Shown here: piece by piece, positions 52,632 to 62,122 of the stretch
How the letters are laid out: each line of letters begins with the position of its first letter
Position numbering within the stretch: the stretch's first letter is position 1
NCBI GenBank assembly: GCA_964405455.1
Contig: CAYOOA010000005.1
Coordinates: 1-64,000, forward strand
Reading direction: 5' to 3'
Source of the DNA: CALESS01 sp964405455
GTDB taxonomy: Bacteria > Chloroflexota > Anaerolineae > Anaerolineales > Anaerolineaceae
DNA: 64,000 bases
Program-made: the position numbers and the translations under genes
The notes under the pieces: model-generated
Database searches by the model: none
What the model was told of the DNA's origin: nothing
What the model saw: only the letters and a program-made list of their open reading frames with translations

Positions 52632-53429
52632 TTATTCAGCGTTCTTTTTGCGAGCGATATAGAAAGTGCAAGTTCCCCGGGGCGTCTTGGGATCCTCAGT
52701 GTAATATTTTTCGACAATCCTACGGGTGATTGCCTGGTTCCAACGTGCCGGGGTCAATATCCATTTTCTGAACAGGATGTGGGCAATTGCAGATGGCAGA
52801 CCGAAATAGTGGCCCCATTCAAGCACTGCCAGTGCTTCCGGGGAAAAATAGTGCCACCATTCCACCACTTCAAAACCAGCTGATTCGAGGTTTTTCTTCC
52901 ATGTTTCAGGATCGTCACAATGGTAATGGCGGGCAATTTTATTGAAGAATGCCCGATATGCCTTGGCCAATCCTTTTAAATTGAGCCGATCAAAAAACCG
53001 GGCAATGGATAGATTGGATAAAAATTGATGATTGGGAACACAGAAGTAAAATAAACCTCCCGGGCGTAGCACGCGGCAAACATCCACCAGGACCGGTTGC
53101 AAATCCGGGATATGTTCCAGGACGGAATTGCTCATCGCGCTGCCAAATGACCCATCCGGGAACGGCATCTGGTGCCCGTCACCCTGGACAACCAGGTTGT
53201 AGGCATGCGTCTTGACTGCCTTATGAATCGGCCCCACCCATGGATCAATTCCAACATCCAACGGTTTATCAAAGGTGATGGAGGCAAAGCTACCATCGCC
53301 ACAGCCCAGGTCTAAAATGGGGCCTGGCATCTCGAAATCTTCGTAAAAACGCCCTTCAATCGCACGCAGAAAAGCCCTGAAATAGGGCAGCTCGCGCAGA
53401 TTCAACCACAAGTAATCTTTCTTCGCCAT
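52632..53429 (-). CDS. class I SAM-dependent methyltransferase
   Basis: A 265-residue methyltransferase of the Methyltransf_11 type. The SAM-binding motif I is PILDLGCGDGSF near residues 38-49, then PFPDGSFGSAMSNSVLEHI as motif II/post-I and VLRPGGLFYFCVP as motif III. The acceptor is not evident. Its place between a GT4 gene (3-base gap) and a PMT gene (10-base gap) suggests modification of a glycan or glycolipid. It has no membrane helix, so it acts in the cytoplasm. Confidence 0.88.
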   Translation of the reverse strand: MAKKDYLWLNLRELPYFRAFLRAIEGRFYEDFEMPGPILDLGCGDGSFASITFDKPLDVGIDPWVGPIHKAVKTHAYNLVVQGDGHQMPFPDGSFGSAMSNSVLEHIPDLQPVLVDVCRVLRPGGLFYFCVPNHQFLSNLSIARFFDRLNLKGLAKAYRAFFNKIARHYHCDDPETWKKNLESAGFEVVEWWHYFSPEALAVLEWGHYFGLPSAIAHILFRKWILTPARWNQAITRRIVEKYYTEDPKTPRGTCTFYIARKKNAE

Positions 53430-53432
53430 GGA

Positions 53433-54590
53433 TCAGGCGCTCCGTAATTCTTCAAATAAATTCTCGTAATATCCAGCCACTGTATCCGGCAAATAAGCCT
53501 GCCGGATCATTTCGGAATCAGACTTGTACTTTTCAGGGTTGGCCACAACCCGGCAGACAGCATCTGCCAGGCCATTCGAATCACCAATGGGGAAAATCTC
53601 TCCCATCCCGTGCACGGTCACAGGCTGACGGACGCCCGGTAAATTGGATGCCACCGATGGTACTCCACTCAACATGGCCTCAATTTGAACCAACCCAAAC
53701 GACTCAGTCGAATTAAGGCTTGGCAGAACCAGCACATCCAGGTTGGGGTAGAAAGCCGACATTTGTTCAGGCGTCAGGCTGCCGACGAACTTCCAGCTCC
53801 CCTGCTGTTGGTATTGTTGAATGGTTGGCTGCAATTTTTTCCAATACGCCTCTTCCCCGATGATGTTCTGGTAAGGTCCGGCGAAGAGTACCATGGCCTG
53901 AGGGTATTTTTGCAGGATTCTCGGGAGTGCATCCAGCAGGACTTCCACGCCTTTCTCAGTGGCAAAGCGGGCAGCCATACCAATCACTGGTCTGCGTTGA
54001 TCCGGGTTATTCTGGGCCGCAAAATCACGGATCGCGGTTTCCCCCACCTCAGGCATTTCCACCGGCGGCGGAATTACGCGAATTTTTTTCAAATATCGCC
54101 TCAGAAAAGGTGAGTTTTCTCCATAATCGCGGGTATAGGTCACAACAGCCTGGGTGGATAATGCTGCCAGGTTGTTCATCACCTTGACTCCAATATTGGC
54201 TGCCCGACTAAGCAATCCCGGCGGCATTATCAAATCACAATGATAGGTGATGACAGTCGGTTTATGCAGGATTCGTCCGCGTAGGGCCACTCCTGCGGCA
54301 TCAAATTGCGGTAAGTGCAAATGGACAGCATCATGTTCTGCCACCAGTTTACTGGCCAGAAAGCCAAAGGTTGGCATGATAACGCCCTTGCTTAACCGCA
54401 TCATCACGGGGGCGCGCACAATCCGCACACCGTCCTTCGCTTCCTCTAAAGGTAATTCGGGGCTGTACTGCGAGGTAAGAACGGTCACGTGGTGACCACG
54501 GCAGACAAGAGCTTTCGTCAGCCGTTCTGCGTAAATGGTTAACCCGCTTGTGTGAGGGCGGTAATAGGTTAAAACCGTTAATATTTTCAT
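53433..54590 (-). CDS. GT4-family glycosyltransferase
   Basis: A 385-residue GT-B glycosyltransferase that uses a nucleotide sugar. The N-terminal domain starts MKILTVLTYYRPHTSG with the usual glycine-rich loop. The C-terminal domain has AARFATEKGVEVLLDAL, then the EX7E-type stretch STESFGLVQIEAMLSG with the two catalytic/nucleotide-binding glutamates. ATG 54590 has GAGGG upstream. A longer start at 54659 lies inside the epimerase gene. It most likely adds a sugar to a lipid or glycan precursor on the cytoplasmic side. Confidence 0.9.
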   Translation of the reverse strand: MKILTVLTYYRPHTSGLTIYAERLTKALVCRGHHVTVLTSQYSPELPLEEAKDGVRIVRAPVMMRLSKGVIMPTFGFLASKLVAEHDAVHLHLPQFDAAGVALRGRILHKPTVITYHCDLIMPPGLLSRAANIGVKVMNNLAALSTQAVVTYTRDYGENSPFLRRYLKKIRVIPPPVEMPEVGETAIRDFAAQNNPDQRRPVIGMAARFATEKGVEVLLDALPRILQKYPQAMVLFAGPYQNIIGEEAYWKKLQPTIQQYQQQGSWKFVGSLTPEQMSAFYPNLDVLVLPSLNSTESFGLVQIEAMLSGVPSVASNLPGVRQPVTVHGMGEIFPIGDSNGLADAVCRVVANPEKYKSDSEMIRQAYLPDTVAGYYENLFEELRSA

Positions 54591-54597
54591 GCAACCC

Positions 54598-55626
54598 TCA
54601 TGCAAACAGGTACCGGTTCGTTTTAACCCACTCCACCAAACGCTCCACACCATCCTCAACGCTCACCCGGGGTTTCCAGCCCAATTCCGCTTCAGCTTTA
54701 CGAATATCGGCAATAAACACCTTCTGATCCCCTGGTCGCCAATCCCCCTGGCCGGTGGGAATGGCCTGCCCGAGTGCTTTTTCCAAAATTGGTTTGAATT
54801 CTGTCCAGATGGAAATTGTGTTCACCACACCGCCGCCCATGTTGTACACGCGGCCGGCCGCTGTTTGAATGTTGTTCACCGCCAGGTCATAACCGTCCAG
54901 CAAATCCTCCACGAACAATACGTCACGTACCTGTTTCCCATCTCCATAAATGGTAATGGGACGCTGGTTGACTGCAGCAATGATGAACCAGGCCGCCCAT
55001 CCCTGGTCCTCTACGCCAAACTGGCGCGGTCCATAAATACAACTCTGGCGGAAAACCACGGTCGGCAGATCATAGATTCGGGCGTAGTCCCGCACATATT
55101 GATCCCCGGTACCCTTGGAGCAGCCATAGGGAGAGTGGAAATCCAAAGGCTGAGATTCCGGGCAGCCAAGCGGTAAATCCTTGTACATATACCGTGTTTC
55201 CTGCTCTACCACTTCCACGTCATCCATCCCACCGTACACTTTGTTGGTGGAGGCGAACAGAAATATTGGCTTTCTGCCTGATATGCGGGCGGCTTCCAGG
55301 ACGTTGAAGGTTCCCAATGCGTTTATTTCGAAATCCTCCCGCGGGTGGGTCACTGAGGTTGTTACCGCAACCTGGGCTGCCAGGTGGACAATTACATCTG
55401 CATCTGCCGCCGCCTCTTCAATTGCTTTCGCATCCCGCACATCGGCCTGGATTAATCGGAATGAATTGGCTCCATATTCTGCCCTCAGCCAGGCCAGGTT
55501 TGCTGCCGCCCCCTTGCGGGAAAGATTATCAAAAACGGTTACCTTTTCGCCCCGTTTAAGCAGTCGTGAAACATAATTGGATCCAATGAATCCGGCCCCG
55601 CCGGTGACTAGGTAATTTCGGATCAT
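54598..55626 (-). CDS. NAD-dependent sugar epimerase, CDP-paratose 2-epimerase-like
   Basis: Extended short-chain dehydrogenase of 342 residues acting on a nucleotide sugar. The NAD motif is GGAGFIG at residues 9-15, and VFDNLSRKGAAANLAWL is characteristic of the CDP-paratose/tyvelose epimerase branch. The catalytic SPYGCSK gives Tyr and Lys, with SNKVYG-like ASTNKVYGG before it. VDxxGx-type binding is replaced by VYNMGGG. The exact sugar (CDP-paratose, UDP-glucose or other) cannot be decided. ATG 55626 (spacing to GGAG) is preferred over 55629. Co-transcribed with GT4. Confidence 0.87.
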   Translation of the reverse strand: MIRNYLVTGGAGFIGSNYVSRLLKRGEKVTVFDNLSRKGAAANLAWLRAEYGANSFRLIQADVRDAKAIEEAAADADVIVHLAAQVAVTTSVTHPREDFEINALGTFNVLEAARISGRKPIFLFASTNKVYGGMDDVEVVEQETRYMYKDLPLGCPESQPLDFHSPYGCSKGTGDQYVRDYARIYDLPTVVFRQSCIYGPRQFGVEDQGWAAWFIIAAVNQRPITIYGDGKQVRDVLFVEDLLDGYDLAVNNIQTAAGRVYNMGGGVVNTISIWTEFKPILEKALGQAIPTGQGDWRPGDQKVFIADIRKAEAELGWKPRVSVEDGVERLVEWVKTNRYLFA

Positions 55627-55671
55627 CATTTCTCCATCTTGTATCAGTATTCGTACCACATCACGAAATTT

Positions 55672-56685
55672 TCAGGAATTCTCCTGTTCGCGCTTGGAAA
55701 AAATCTCTTTAACCTGCGCCAGGCTTCTCCCATCCTGGATCAAGCCTATCATCCCCAGAATGGCGGTAACAACAAACTGCAGAACGTGTAAAAGAATGGC
55801 AAATGCCAGGCCGGTTTCAGAAGCAACGCCCAATAAAACCAGGGCGCCAACAATGGCGGCTTCATATACACCCACGGCTGAGGGAACCGAGGGCAGCGCT
55901 ATTCCCATTGCCAGGGCTGTATCTGTAAAAACACCCCACCAGAAAGGCACATCAGGGATTAAGGCGCGCAGAAAAACATAATGATTTACAAACGCCACAC
56001 CCCAGGAGAGCCCGATCAGGAGAACCGCTGCCAGGAAGCGCCTTGGGCGATTCAAAACAGCCAATCCTTCAAAGAGGTGACGGATTTGCGGCTTGACCCA
56101 TCGTTGCCAAAAGCCAGCCTTTATCTGCCATGTATCCATCCATGCCAGAAGCTTTTCCTGGAAACGGGCTGCCAGGAATAAGGCGAATAGAACGATGATG
56201 ACCAGCCCAAGGGTGATGAATCCGGCTGTCCGAGCCCAATCGGCCCCGACAACCAGGGGCAGACACAACAGAAAGATTCCCGCTGCAAACACGAGGTCGA
56301 ATACTCTCTCCAGAACAATACTGGAAAGCGCCCTTGCCGTGCCGATGTTGTTCACCTGTCCCATGAAAACTGCCCGGGCCAATTCACCCGCGCGATGAAA
56401 CAGGATATTGTTGATCAGGTAGCCTTCATTGACAATACGAAATGATTGCCACAGGCCCGGTTTCCCGTCCAGGATTTCGCGCCAAGCTGCCCCACGCAGA
56501 AATAGGAAAACCAGCGTGATGCCAACTCCGGCTGCCAGCGTCCACCATCGAACTCGCCCCAGTGCATCCCCAACGCCTTTCCAATCTGAGACACGTAAGA
56601 GAATGGCAATGGCGATCAGGCTTATTAGGAGCCCCGGTAACCACCGCCGTACTTTCTGCCACCAGCCTGCCTTGCCCTGGCTCAT
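55672..56685 (-). CDS. lysylphosphatidylglycerol synthase-type membrane (LPG_synthase_TM/UPF0104) protein
   Basis: A 337-residue polytopic protein of the LPG_synthase_TM family, the flippase-like membrane half of MprF, also found with glycan genes (AglD-like). Seven or eight helices are visible. FHRAGELARAVFMGQ carries the conserved arginine/glutamate pair. PSVPSAVGVYEAAIVGAL matches the PGGxGxxE signature of the family. The catalytic lysyltransferase domain is absent. In this glycosylation context it may flip or help export a lipid-linked sugar. Its ATG overlaps the lepA stop by four bases. Confidence 0.85.
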   Translation of the reverse strand: MSQGKAGWWQKVRRWLPGLLISLIAIAILLRVSDWKGVGDALGRVRWWTLAAGVGITLVFLFLRGAAWREILDGKPGLWQSFRIVNEGYLINNILFHRAGELARAVFMGQVNNIGTARALSSIVLERVFDLVFAAGIFLLCLPLVVGADWARTAGFITLGLVIIVLFALFLAARFQEKLLAWMDTWQIKAGFWQRWVKPQIRHLFEGLAVLNRPRRFLAAVLLIGLSWGVAFVNHYVFLRALIPDVPFWWGVFTDTALAMGIALPSVPSAVGVYEAAIVGALVLLGVASETGLAFAILLHVLQFVVTAILGMIGLIQDGRSLAQVKEIFSKREQENS

Positions 56686-58484
56686 TCATCCCCCAGGCGC
56701 AAGATGGCCATGAAGGCTTCCTGTGGAATCTCAACATCGCCGACCATTTTCATCCGGCGTTTACCTTTTTTCTGTTTCTCCAATAATTTCTTTTTTCGGG
56801 TGATGTCACCGCCGTAGCACTTGGCCAGCACATCCTTGCGCATTGCTTTAATATTGGCGCGCGAAATCACTCTTCCATCCGAGGCAGCCTGGATGGGTAC
56901 ATCAAACAGTTGTCTTGGGATGACATCCTTCAATTTGGTGATGAGCCGCTGCCCCTTGTGGTATGCATCATCCTTGTGTACAATCGCTGCCAGCGCATCC
57001 ACCGGAATGCTGTTCACCAGCACTTCCAGTTTCACCAACGAACCGGCCCGATATTCCAGGAAATGGTAATCCATCGAAGCATAACCGCGCGTGCGCGATT
57101 TCAACTCATCAAAGAAGTCAACGATCATTTCCGAGAGGGCAATTTCAAAATTCAACTGCACCCGGTTGGGGGCCGGGTACTCTTGATCCTTGTAAATTCC
57201 GTGCCGCTTGGTGACCAAATCCATCACGGTACCGTAGAATTCAGTGGGGGTGATGATCTGCAGGCGCATCCAGGGCTCGCGAATTTCAGCGATGGTTCCC
57301 TGTTCTGGTAGTTGCGCGGGGGAATCAATCCGAATGGTATCCCCATGCAAAAGAACCACTTCATATTCCACTGATGGCGCAGTGACCAGGATATCAAGGT
57401 CGTATTCCCGCTCCAGGCGTTCCTGGATGATTTCCATGTGGAACAGTCCTAGAAATCCGCAGCGGAAACCGAAATTCAAAGCCTGGGATGTCTCCGGTTC
57501 ATAAATCAGCGAGGCATCATTCAACTGCAGTTTTTCCAGGGATTCTTTCAAATCATAGTAATCGTCATTTTCCACCGGGTAAATCCCGGCGAAAACCATC
57601 GGCTTGACTTTCTGATACCCAGGCAAGGCACTGCTGATCGGCCGGCTTGCCAGTGTGATCGTATCGCCCACCCGGCATTCGCGGACTGTTTTCAATCCAG
57701 TCGCGATATATCCAACATCGCCCGCTTCCAGGAAATCAACCGGGCGCATGTTTGGACCAAAAAAGCCAATTTCCACCGGCTTGAGATCAACATTAGTGGC
57801 CATCAAACGAATAATGTCCGTGAGGCGAATGGATCCATCCATCACCCGGATATAGGCAACCACGCCTTTATACGAATCATAATGGGAGTCGAAAATCAGG
57901 GCGCTTAATGGTGCTTCAGCATTGCCTTTCGGCGCTGGGACCTGCCGGACAATCGCTTCCAGCACGGATTCAACGTTCAGACCATCCTTTGCCGAAATTC
58001 GTAATACATCCTCGGGCTTGCCACCCAGCAAAGCGCAAATATCCCCGGCCACTTCATCCGGCCGGGCAGAAGGTAGATCGATCTTGTTGATGACGGGGAT
58101 AATCACCAGGTCAGCTTCCAGGGCCAGGTACAGGTTGGCCAGCGTCTGTGCCTCAATCCCCTGGGTGGCATCCACGATCAGCAAGGCTCCTTCGCAGGCT
58201 GCCAGAGCCCGGCTGACTTCGTAGTTAAAATCAACATGTCCGGGGGTATCAATCAGGTTAAGTTCATAGTCCTGACCGTCTGCAGCATGATACATCATGC
58301 GCACAGCCGAGGCCTTGATCGTCACACCCTTTTCCCGTTCCAGGTCCATGGAATCCAGGACCTGTTCGGTAGTGTCGCGATCAGAAATCGTACCGGTCAG
58401 GTGCAGCAGGCGGTCTGCCAGGGTGGATTTTCCGTGATCCACGTGGGCAATAATACAGAAGTTGCGTGTTCTTTCTATCATCAT
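56682..58484 (-). CDS. lepA: elongation factor 4
   Basis: Ribosome-associated GTPase EF-4, which back-translocates or rescues stalled ribosomes. A 600-residue protein of standard length. GTPase motifs are AHVDHGKSTLADRLL (G1), EREKGVTIKA (G2), DTPGHVDF (G3) and NKIDLPSA (G4). The LepA-specific C-terminal segment is KALAKCYGGD-like (DVLAKCYGGDITRKKKLL), with the usual basic end. No Shine-Dalgarno precedes the ATGATG pair. A TATACT ends nine bases upstream, so the transcript may be near-leaderless. It is the first gene of the long minus-strand array. Confidence 0.97.
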   Translation of the reverse strand: MMIERTRNFCIIAHVDHGKSTLADRLLHLTGTISDRDTTEQVLDSMDLEREKGVTIKASAVRMMYHAADGQDYELNLIDTPGHVDFNYEVSRALAACEGALLIVDATQGIEAQTLANLYLALEADLVIIPVINKIDLPSARPDEVAGDICALLGGKPEDVLRISAKDGLNVESVLEAIVRQVPAPKGNAEAPLSALIFDSHYDSYKGVVAYIRVMDGSIRLTDIIRLMATNVDLKPVEIGFFGPNMRPVDFLEAGDVGYIATGLKTVRECRVGDTITLASRPISSALPGYQKVKPMVFAGIYPVENDDYYDLKESLEKLQLNDASLIYEPETSQALNFGFRCGFLGLFHMEIIQERLEREYDLDILVTAPSVEYEVVLLHGDTIRIDSPAQLPEQGTIAEIREPWMRLQIITPTEFYGTVMDLVTKRHGIYKDQEYPAPNRVQLNFEIALSEMIVDFFDELKSRTRGYASMDYHFLEYRAGSLVKLEVLVNSIPVDALAAIVHKDDAYHKGQRLITKLKDVIPRQLFDVPIQAASDGRVISRANIKAMRKDVLAKCYGGDITRKKKLLEKQKKGKRRMKMVGDVEIPQEAFMAILRLGDE

Positions 58485-58493
58485 GAATGTTAA

Positions 58494-58499
58494 AGTATA
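58494..58499 (-). promoter_or_regulatory. possible -10 box of lepA
   Basis: TATACT on the minus strand ends nine bases before the ATG at 58484, with no ribosome-binding site between. No clear -35 is visible. Tentative. Confidence 0.35.
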
Positions 58500-58536
58500 A
58501 CCGAAATTTCGTCGTCAGATTAATTATTTTCCGGTT

Positions 58537-59331
58537 TTATATATCCTGAATTCGTTCTGCAAACAACATGCCCAGGTCTGGATGGACCGGATTCTCAGCA
58601 TATTTCACCCGGTAACCACTTTCTTGGAGAAAGCGGATCAGGTCTGTATGCATGTAGGAGGTCACACCATCGTGTGTCTCCATCACGATGCGTTGGATCT
58701 TTTTTAGCGAGTCTGGCTCGGTTGGAAAGAGGATCTCATATTCACCTCCTTCGCAATCCATCTTCAAAAGGTCGCATCTCTCTATATGGAAATTCTGCAA
58801 AACATCCTTCAGCGAGTAACTATCCACTTCCTGCCAGCTTTGGGTGGTAGTTTGGGCGGTACTTAACTGCACCGCTTCGGCGTTGGCAGTCGAAAGCCGC
58901 ATCATTCCGGTTTGCCGGCCAACCGCAGCGGGAATCAACGTCACATTACTGACATCGTTCAGCGCAAGGTTGACTTTGAACAACTCAACTGAAGGCCCAA
59001 ACGGCTCAAAAGCAATCACCCGGCAGCCCGGATTCTTTTTTGCTACATCGATGGAAAAATCTCCCCAACCTCCACCAATATCCATTACCGTCCACCCGTT
59101 CTCGATCAGGGTTCCGAACCGCTCATATTGCTGATCCAGGCAGGTCTCTTTCAAAACCCACACATCCATGAGCGTGTTCACCTTATAAAGGCTGCCATCC
59201 CGGAGACGGATCACGCGGGGAGAGCTGCCCCTTTTGGATAGCGCCAATTTGATAACCTCCCCCCAATTATTCACTCCGCCTAAAAGGGTGGGAATGGAGC
59301 GTAGATAATACATCAAACCTGAAAACTTCAT
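58537..59331 (-). CDS. FkbM-family methyltransferase
   Basis: A 264-residue SAM-dependent methyltransferase of the FkbM type. The SAM site is VMDIGGGWGDFSIDVA, with the later acidic CRVIAFEPFGPSVELFK. The family-typical LLKMDCEGGEYEIL lies near residue 195. FkbM enzymes O-methylate polyketides, sugars and other glycans. In this neighbourhood a glycan acceptor is plausible. GGGAG lies eight bases before the ATG at 59331. It is separated by short gaps from tlyA (64 bases) and lepA (52 bases). Confidence 0.88.
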   Translation of the reverse strand: MKFSGLMYYLRSIPTLLGGVNNWGEVIKLALSKRGSSPRVIRLRDGSLYKVNTLMDVWVLKETCLDQQYERFGTLIENGWTVMDIGGGWGDFSIDVAKKNPGCRVIAFEPFGPSVELFKVNLALNDVSNVTLIPAAVGRQTGMMRLSTANAEAVQLSTAQTTTQSWQEVDSYSLKDVLQNFHIERCDLLKMDCEGGEYEILFPTEPDSLKKIQRIVMETHDGVTSYMHTDLIRFLQESGYRVKYAENPVHPDLGMLFAERIQDI

Positions 59332-59395
59332 TTAGAAAACTCCCGGGCAAAGATAATACCATCAATTCTTGATGAAACAACTCCCACAGGTTATA

Positions 59396-60181
59396 TCAAT
59401 TTACATCCCATTGTAAATTTTCAATGTCCGCCATATTGAAAATCAAGTGAACTAGAAATTCAACGTTACCCTTCGGGCCGATCAATGGAGAGCGAATGAC
59501 TCCCCGAACGCCGAAACCGTTTTCCCCAGCGGAGTGCAAAACTTCTTCAATCACCCGCTGATGAATGGCTGCATCCCGAATGACTCCCTCACCCTTGGCA
59601 GCATCCTCCCGGCCGGCCTCAAACTGGGGTTTAATGAGTGCAACGACTTCCGGGTGAGGTTTAGCGGCAACCTGCGAGGTAAACCACTCCCGGAATACTG
59701 GCAGCAGGATTTTCAAGGAGATGAAGGACGCATCCACCGTAACAAGATCAATAACTTCCGGAAAGCCCTTCACATGGCGGGCATTGGTTCGCTCCATCAC
59801 GATCACCCTGGGATCATTTCGCATTTTCCAGTGCAACACCCCATAACCAACATCCACGGCGTATACCCCCTTGGCCCCATGCTGCAACAGGCAATCCGTA
59901 AACCCACCGGTGGAAGCGCCTACGTCCACGCAAATCAAATGATCTAGGTGGGTTAAGTTGAACGCCACAAGGGCAGCCTCCAACTTTTCACCTCCCCGGG
60001 AGACATACCGGGGGCCAGACTCCACTTCCAAATGGCAGGCCGCATCCACCCGATCTGAGGGTTTTAATGCCACCTGTCCATTGACGCGCACCTGTCCGGC
60101 CATCACAAGCCGCTGGGCCAGGTTTCGGCTGGCAGCCAGCCCACGTTCCACCAAAAGGAGATCCAAACGCATTTTTTCCAT
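59396..60181 (-). CDS. tlyA: TlyA-family rRNA 2'-O-methyltransferase / hemolysin A-like protein
   Basis: A 261-residue protein with an N-terminal S4 RNA-binding domain (MRLDLLLVERGLAASRN, AGQVRVNGQVALKPS) and an FtsJ-type Rossmann methyltransferase domain (CVDVGASTGGFTDCLLQHG). TlyA methylates ribosomal RNA ribose (known on 16S and 23S rRNA in mycobacteria). It is also annotated as hemolysin A. ATG 60181 is followed by a second ATG three codons later. AGGG lies five bases upstream and a TAAAAT nine bases upstream. It is transcribed divergently from the UbiA-MVK-IPK operon. Confidence 0.92.
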   Translation of the reverse strand: MEKMRLDLLLVERGLAASRNLAQRLVMAGQVRVNGQVALKPSDRVDAACHLEVESGPRYVSRGGEKLEAALVAFNLTHLDHLICVDVGASTGGFTDCLLQHGAKGVYAVDVGYGVLHWKMRNDPRVIVMERTNARHVKGFPEVIDLVTVDASFISLKILLPVFREWFTSQVAAKPHPEVVALIKPQFEAGREDAAKGEGVIRDAAIHQRVIEEVLHSAGENGFGVRGVIRSPLIGPKGNVEFLVHLIFNMADIENLQWDVN

Positions 60182-60228
60182 TACGACCCTATTTTACCTG
60201 AACTATACGCATACCGCCCATTAAAACT

Positions 60229-60237
60229 TGTGATAAT
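60229..60237 (+). promoter_or_regulatory. extended -10 promoter, probable leaderless transcript of the isoprenoid operon
   Basis: TGTGATAAT is an extended -10-like element that ends eight bases before the ATG at 60246. There is no ribosome-binding site. It is the third gene start in the window with this arrangement. Confidence 0.5.
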
Positions 60238-60245
60238 ATTATTCC

Positions 60246-61169
60246 ATGTTAAAAGCCCTGATCAAAACGATGCGCCCGCGCCAGTGGCCAAAAAATGCCT
60301 TTGTGCTGGCTGCCCTCGTGTTTGATCGCCAGATGACTCATGAGCCGGCCTTGCTCATTTCCCTTGCCGGCTTTTTCATCTTCTGCCTGGTTTCCAGTTC
60401 GATTTACATCTTTAATGACATTGCGGATGTTGAAGCCGATCGCCGTCACCCGGATAAATGTAAACGCCCAATTGCCTCCGGGAAGTTGCCAATCCCATTT
60501 GCAACCACAATCGCTATTCTACTGGTTATTGGTTGTCTTCCAGCCGCCTGGTTTCTTTCTCGCGGCTTTGCGTTGATCACCGCCATCTATTTTGTGATGA
60601 TGCTGGCCTATTCTAAGTGGTTGAAGCATATTCCCTTAATCGATGTGCTGGTGATTGCAGCCGGGTTTGTTCTCCGCGTCGCCGCCGGAGTCAGCCTGAT
60701 CGTGGTCGAGCGTTTTTCTCCCTGGCTTTATGTTTGCACCACCCTGTTTGCGCTGTATATTGGCTTTGGTAAACGTCGGGCTGAATTAACGCTGCTCGCC
60801 AATCAATTGAATGGCTCCTCTGCTGTCAATGAAAATGGCGGAAAGCTAAGCCTAACTCGCAAGGTTCTGGATGGCTACACTTTGCCCTTCCTGGACCAGC
60901 TAATTACCATCGTCAGTTCCACTACAATCATTGCTTACAGCTTGTACACGTTCAGTTCACCCAATCTTCCAACCAATCACACCATGATGCTGACCATTCC
61001 CTTCGTCATGTACGGGATTTTTCGCTACCTGTACCTGATCCAGGTGAAGCAGGCCGGCGGAGCGCCGGAAGAGTTATTGCTGACTGACCGTCCGTTACAG
61101 GCTACCGTCCTTTTTTGGGCGATTACCATCGTAATTGTTTTTTACACCCAACCCATCCCGAAGATATGA
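60246..61169 (+). CDS. UbiA-family decaprenyl-phosphate phosphoribosyltransferase (DPPR synthase-like)
   Basis: A 307-residue membrane prenyltransferase-fold protein with about nine helices. The first Asp-rich motif NDIADVEADRRHPDK (from Asn57) and following RPIASGKLP match the DPPR synthase family (mycobacterial Rv3806c and archaeal homologues), which join phosphoribosyl pyrophosphate to decaprenyl phosphate. The second motif region is around KWLKHIPLIDVL near residue 130. The product would be a polyprenyl-phosphate pentose. The DprE1/DprE2 epimerase pair is not in the window. mvk overlaps its stop by four bases. Confidence 0.88.
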   Translation: MLKALIKTMRPRQWPKNAFVLAALVFDRQMTHEPALLISLAGFFIFCLVSSSIYIFNDIADVEADRRHPDKCKRPIASGKLPIPFATTIAILLVIGCLPAAWFLSRGFALITAIYFVMMLAYSKWLKHIPLIDVLVIAAGFVLRVAAGVSLIVVERFSPWLYVCTTLFALYIGFGKRRAELTLLANQLNGSSAVNENGGKLSLTRKVLDGYTLPFLDQLITIVSSTTIIAYSLYTFSSPNLPTNHTMMLTIPFVMYGIFRYLYLIQVKQAGGAPEELLLTDRPLQATVLFWAITIVIVFYTQPIPKI

Positions 61170-62122
61170 AACAGGCCAAGGCTTCTGCTCCAGGTAAAAT
61201 CATCCTTTTTGGTGAGCATGCAGTCGTTTATCAACGCCCGGCAATCGCCATCCCGATCCACCAGGTGCAGGCGACAGCAACCCTTATTGAAGATCACGCT
61301 CATCCAAACAATGGCTTATTCATCCAGGCTCCCCAAATTAATCTCCAGGGAGCTTACAACGCGATCCCGGCTGAGCATCCCATATCACTCCTATTGCGCC
61401 TGATCCTGGAATTTCTTCACATCGAAAAGGTTCCTGATCTCACCCTTGCACTAGAATCCACGATCCCGTTGGCAAGTGGAATGGGCTCAGGCGCTGCTAT
61501 TTCTGTTGCAGCCATTCGAGCTTTTTCTGCTTTCTTTGAATTTCCCCTTTCCCGGGAACAGGTGAACTCAATTGCCTTCCAGGTCGAGAAGAAATACCAC
61601 GGAACGCCCTCCGGGATTGACAATACCGTCATCACCTACGAACAACCGATCTTCTTTGTTCGTGGTACACCCTTCCAGCGTTTACAACTAAGTCAACCGA
61701 TGACTATAATCATTGCCGATTCAGGCATTCCCTCCACCACACTGGAGGTGGTTGCTGATGTCCGCCGCGGTTGGCAGGAAGATCCACAGACATTTGAAGC
61801 ATTGTTTGACCAAATCGCCGGCATTTCCACACAGGCTCGACAGATCCTGGAGCACGGTCTCGTAGCTGACCTTGGCCCGTTGATGACCTCCAACCAGCAA
61901 GCCTTGCGTAAAATGGGTGTATCCAGCCCCAGGTTGGATTACCTGGTCGATGCCGCCCTCTTTAGCGGTGCCCTCGGTGCCAAGCTTTCCGGCGGAGGTC
62001 GCGGCGGGAATATCATCGCCCTTGCAGAAACTGACCATGCTGGCGAAATTGCTCACGCATTGCAGCAGGCTGGCGCTACACACATCATCATCACTACTGA
62101 GACTCCGAACATCCATGGATGA
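61166..62122 (+). CDS. mvk: mevalonate kinase
   Basis: A 318-residue GHMP kinase: mevalonate + ATP to 5-phosphomevalonate. The N-terminal ASAPGKIILFGEHAVVY is a classical mevalonate kinase start. The ATP loop is IPLASGMGSGAAIS, and the C-terminal motif is KLSGGGRGGN. A Lys in the first motif and the Asp in GTPSGIDNTV complete the site. The ATG overlaps the UbiA stop (ATGA), so I start at 61166 and not at the longer 61115 frame. With an isopentenyl phosphate kinase following, it fits the alternative mevalonate route. Phosphomevalonate decarboxylase is not in the window. Confidence 0.95.
   Translation: MKQAKASAPGKIILFGEHAVVYQRPAIAIPIHQVQATATLIEDHAHPNNGLFIQAPQINLQGAYNAIPAEHPISLLLRLILEFLHIEKVPDLTLALESTIPLASGMGSGAAISVAAIRAFSAFFEFPLSREQVNSIAFQVEKKYHGTPSGIDNTVITYEQPIFFVRGTPFQRLQLSQPMTIIIADSGIPSTTLEVVADVRRGWQEDPQTFEALFDQIAGISTQARQILEHGLVADLGPLMTSNQQALRKMGVSSPRLDYLVDAALFSGALGAKLSGGGRGGNIIALAETDHAGEIAHALQQAGATHIIITTETPNIHG

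Noticed and set aside
59360..59374. Small inverted repeat CATCAA/TTGATG between tlyA and the FkbM gene
   Set aside because: Only six base pairs, no T tract; could arise by chance.
61917..62114. 66-residue N-terminal extension of the isopentenyl phosphate kinase
   Set aside because: It overlaps mvk in another frame; the kinase fold begins at the ATG at 62115.
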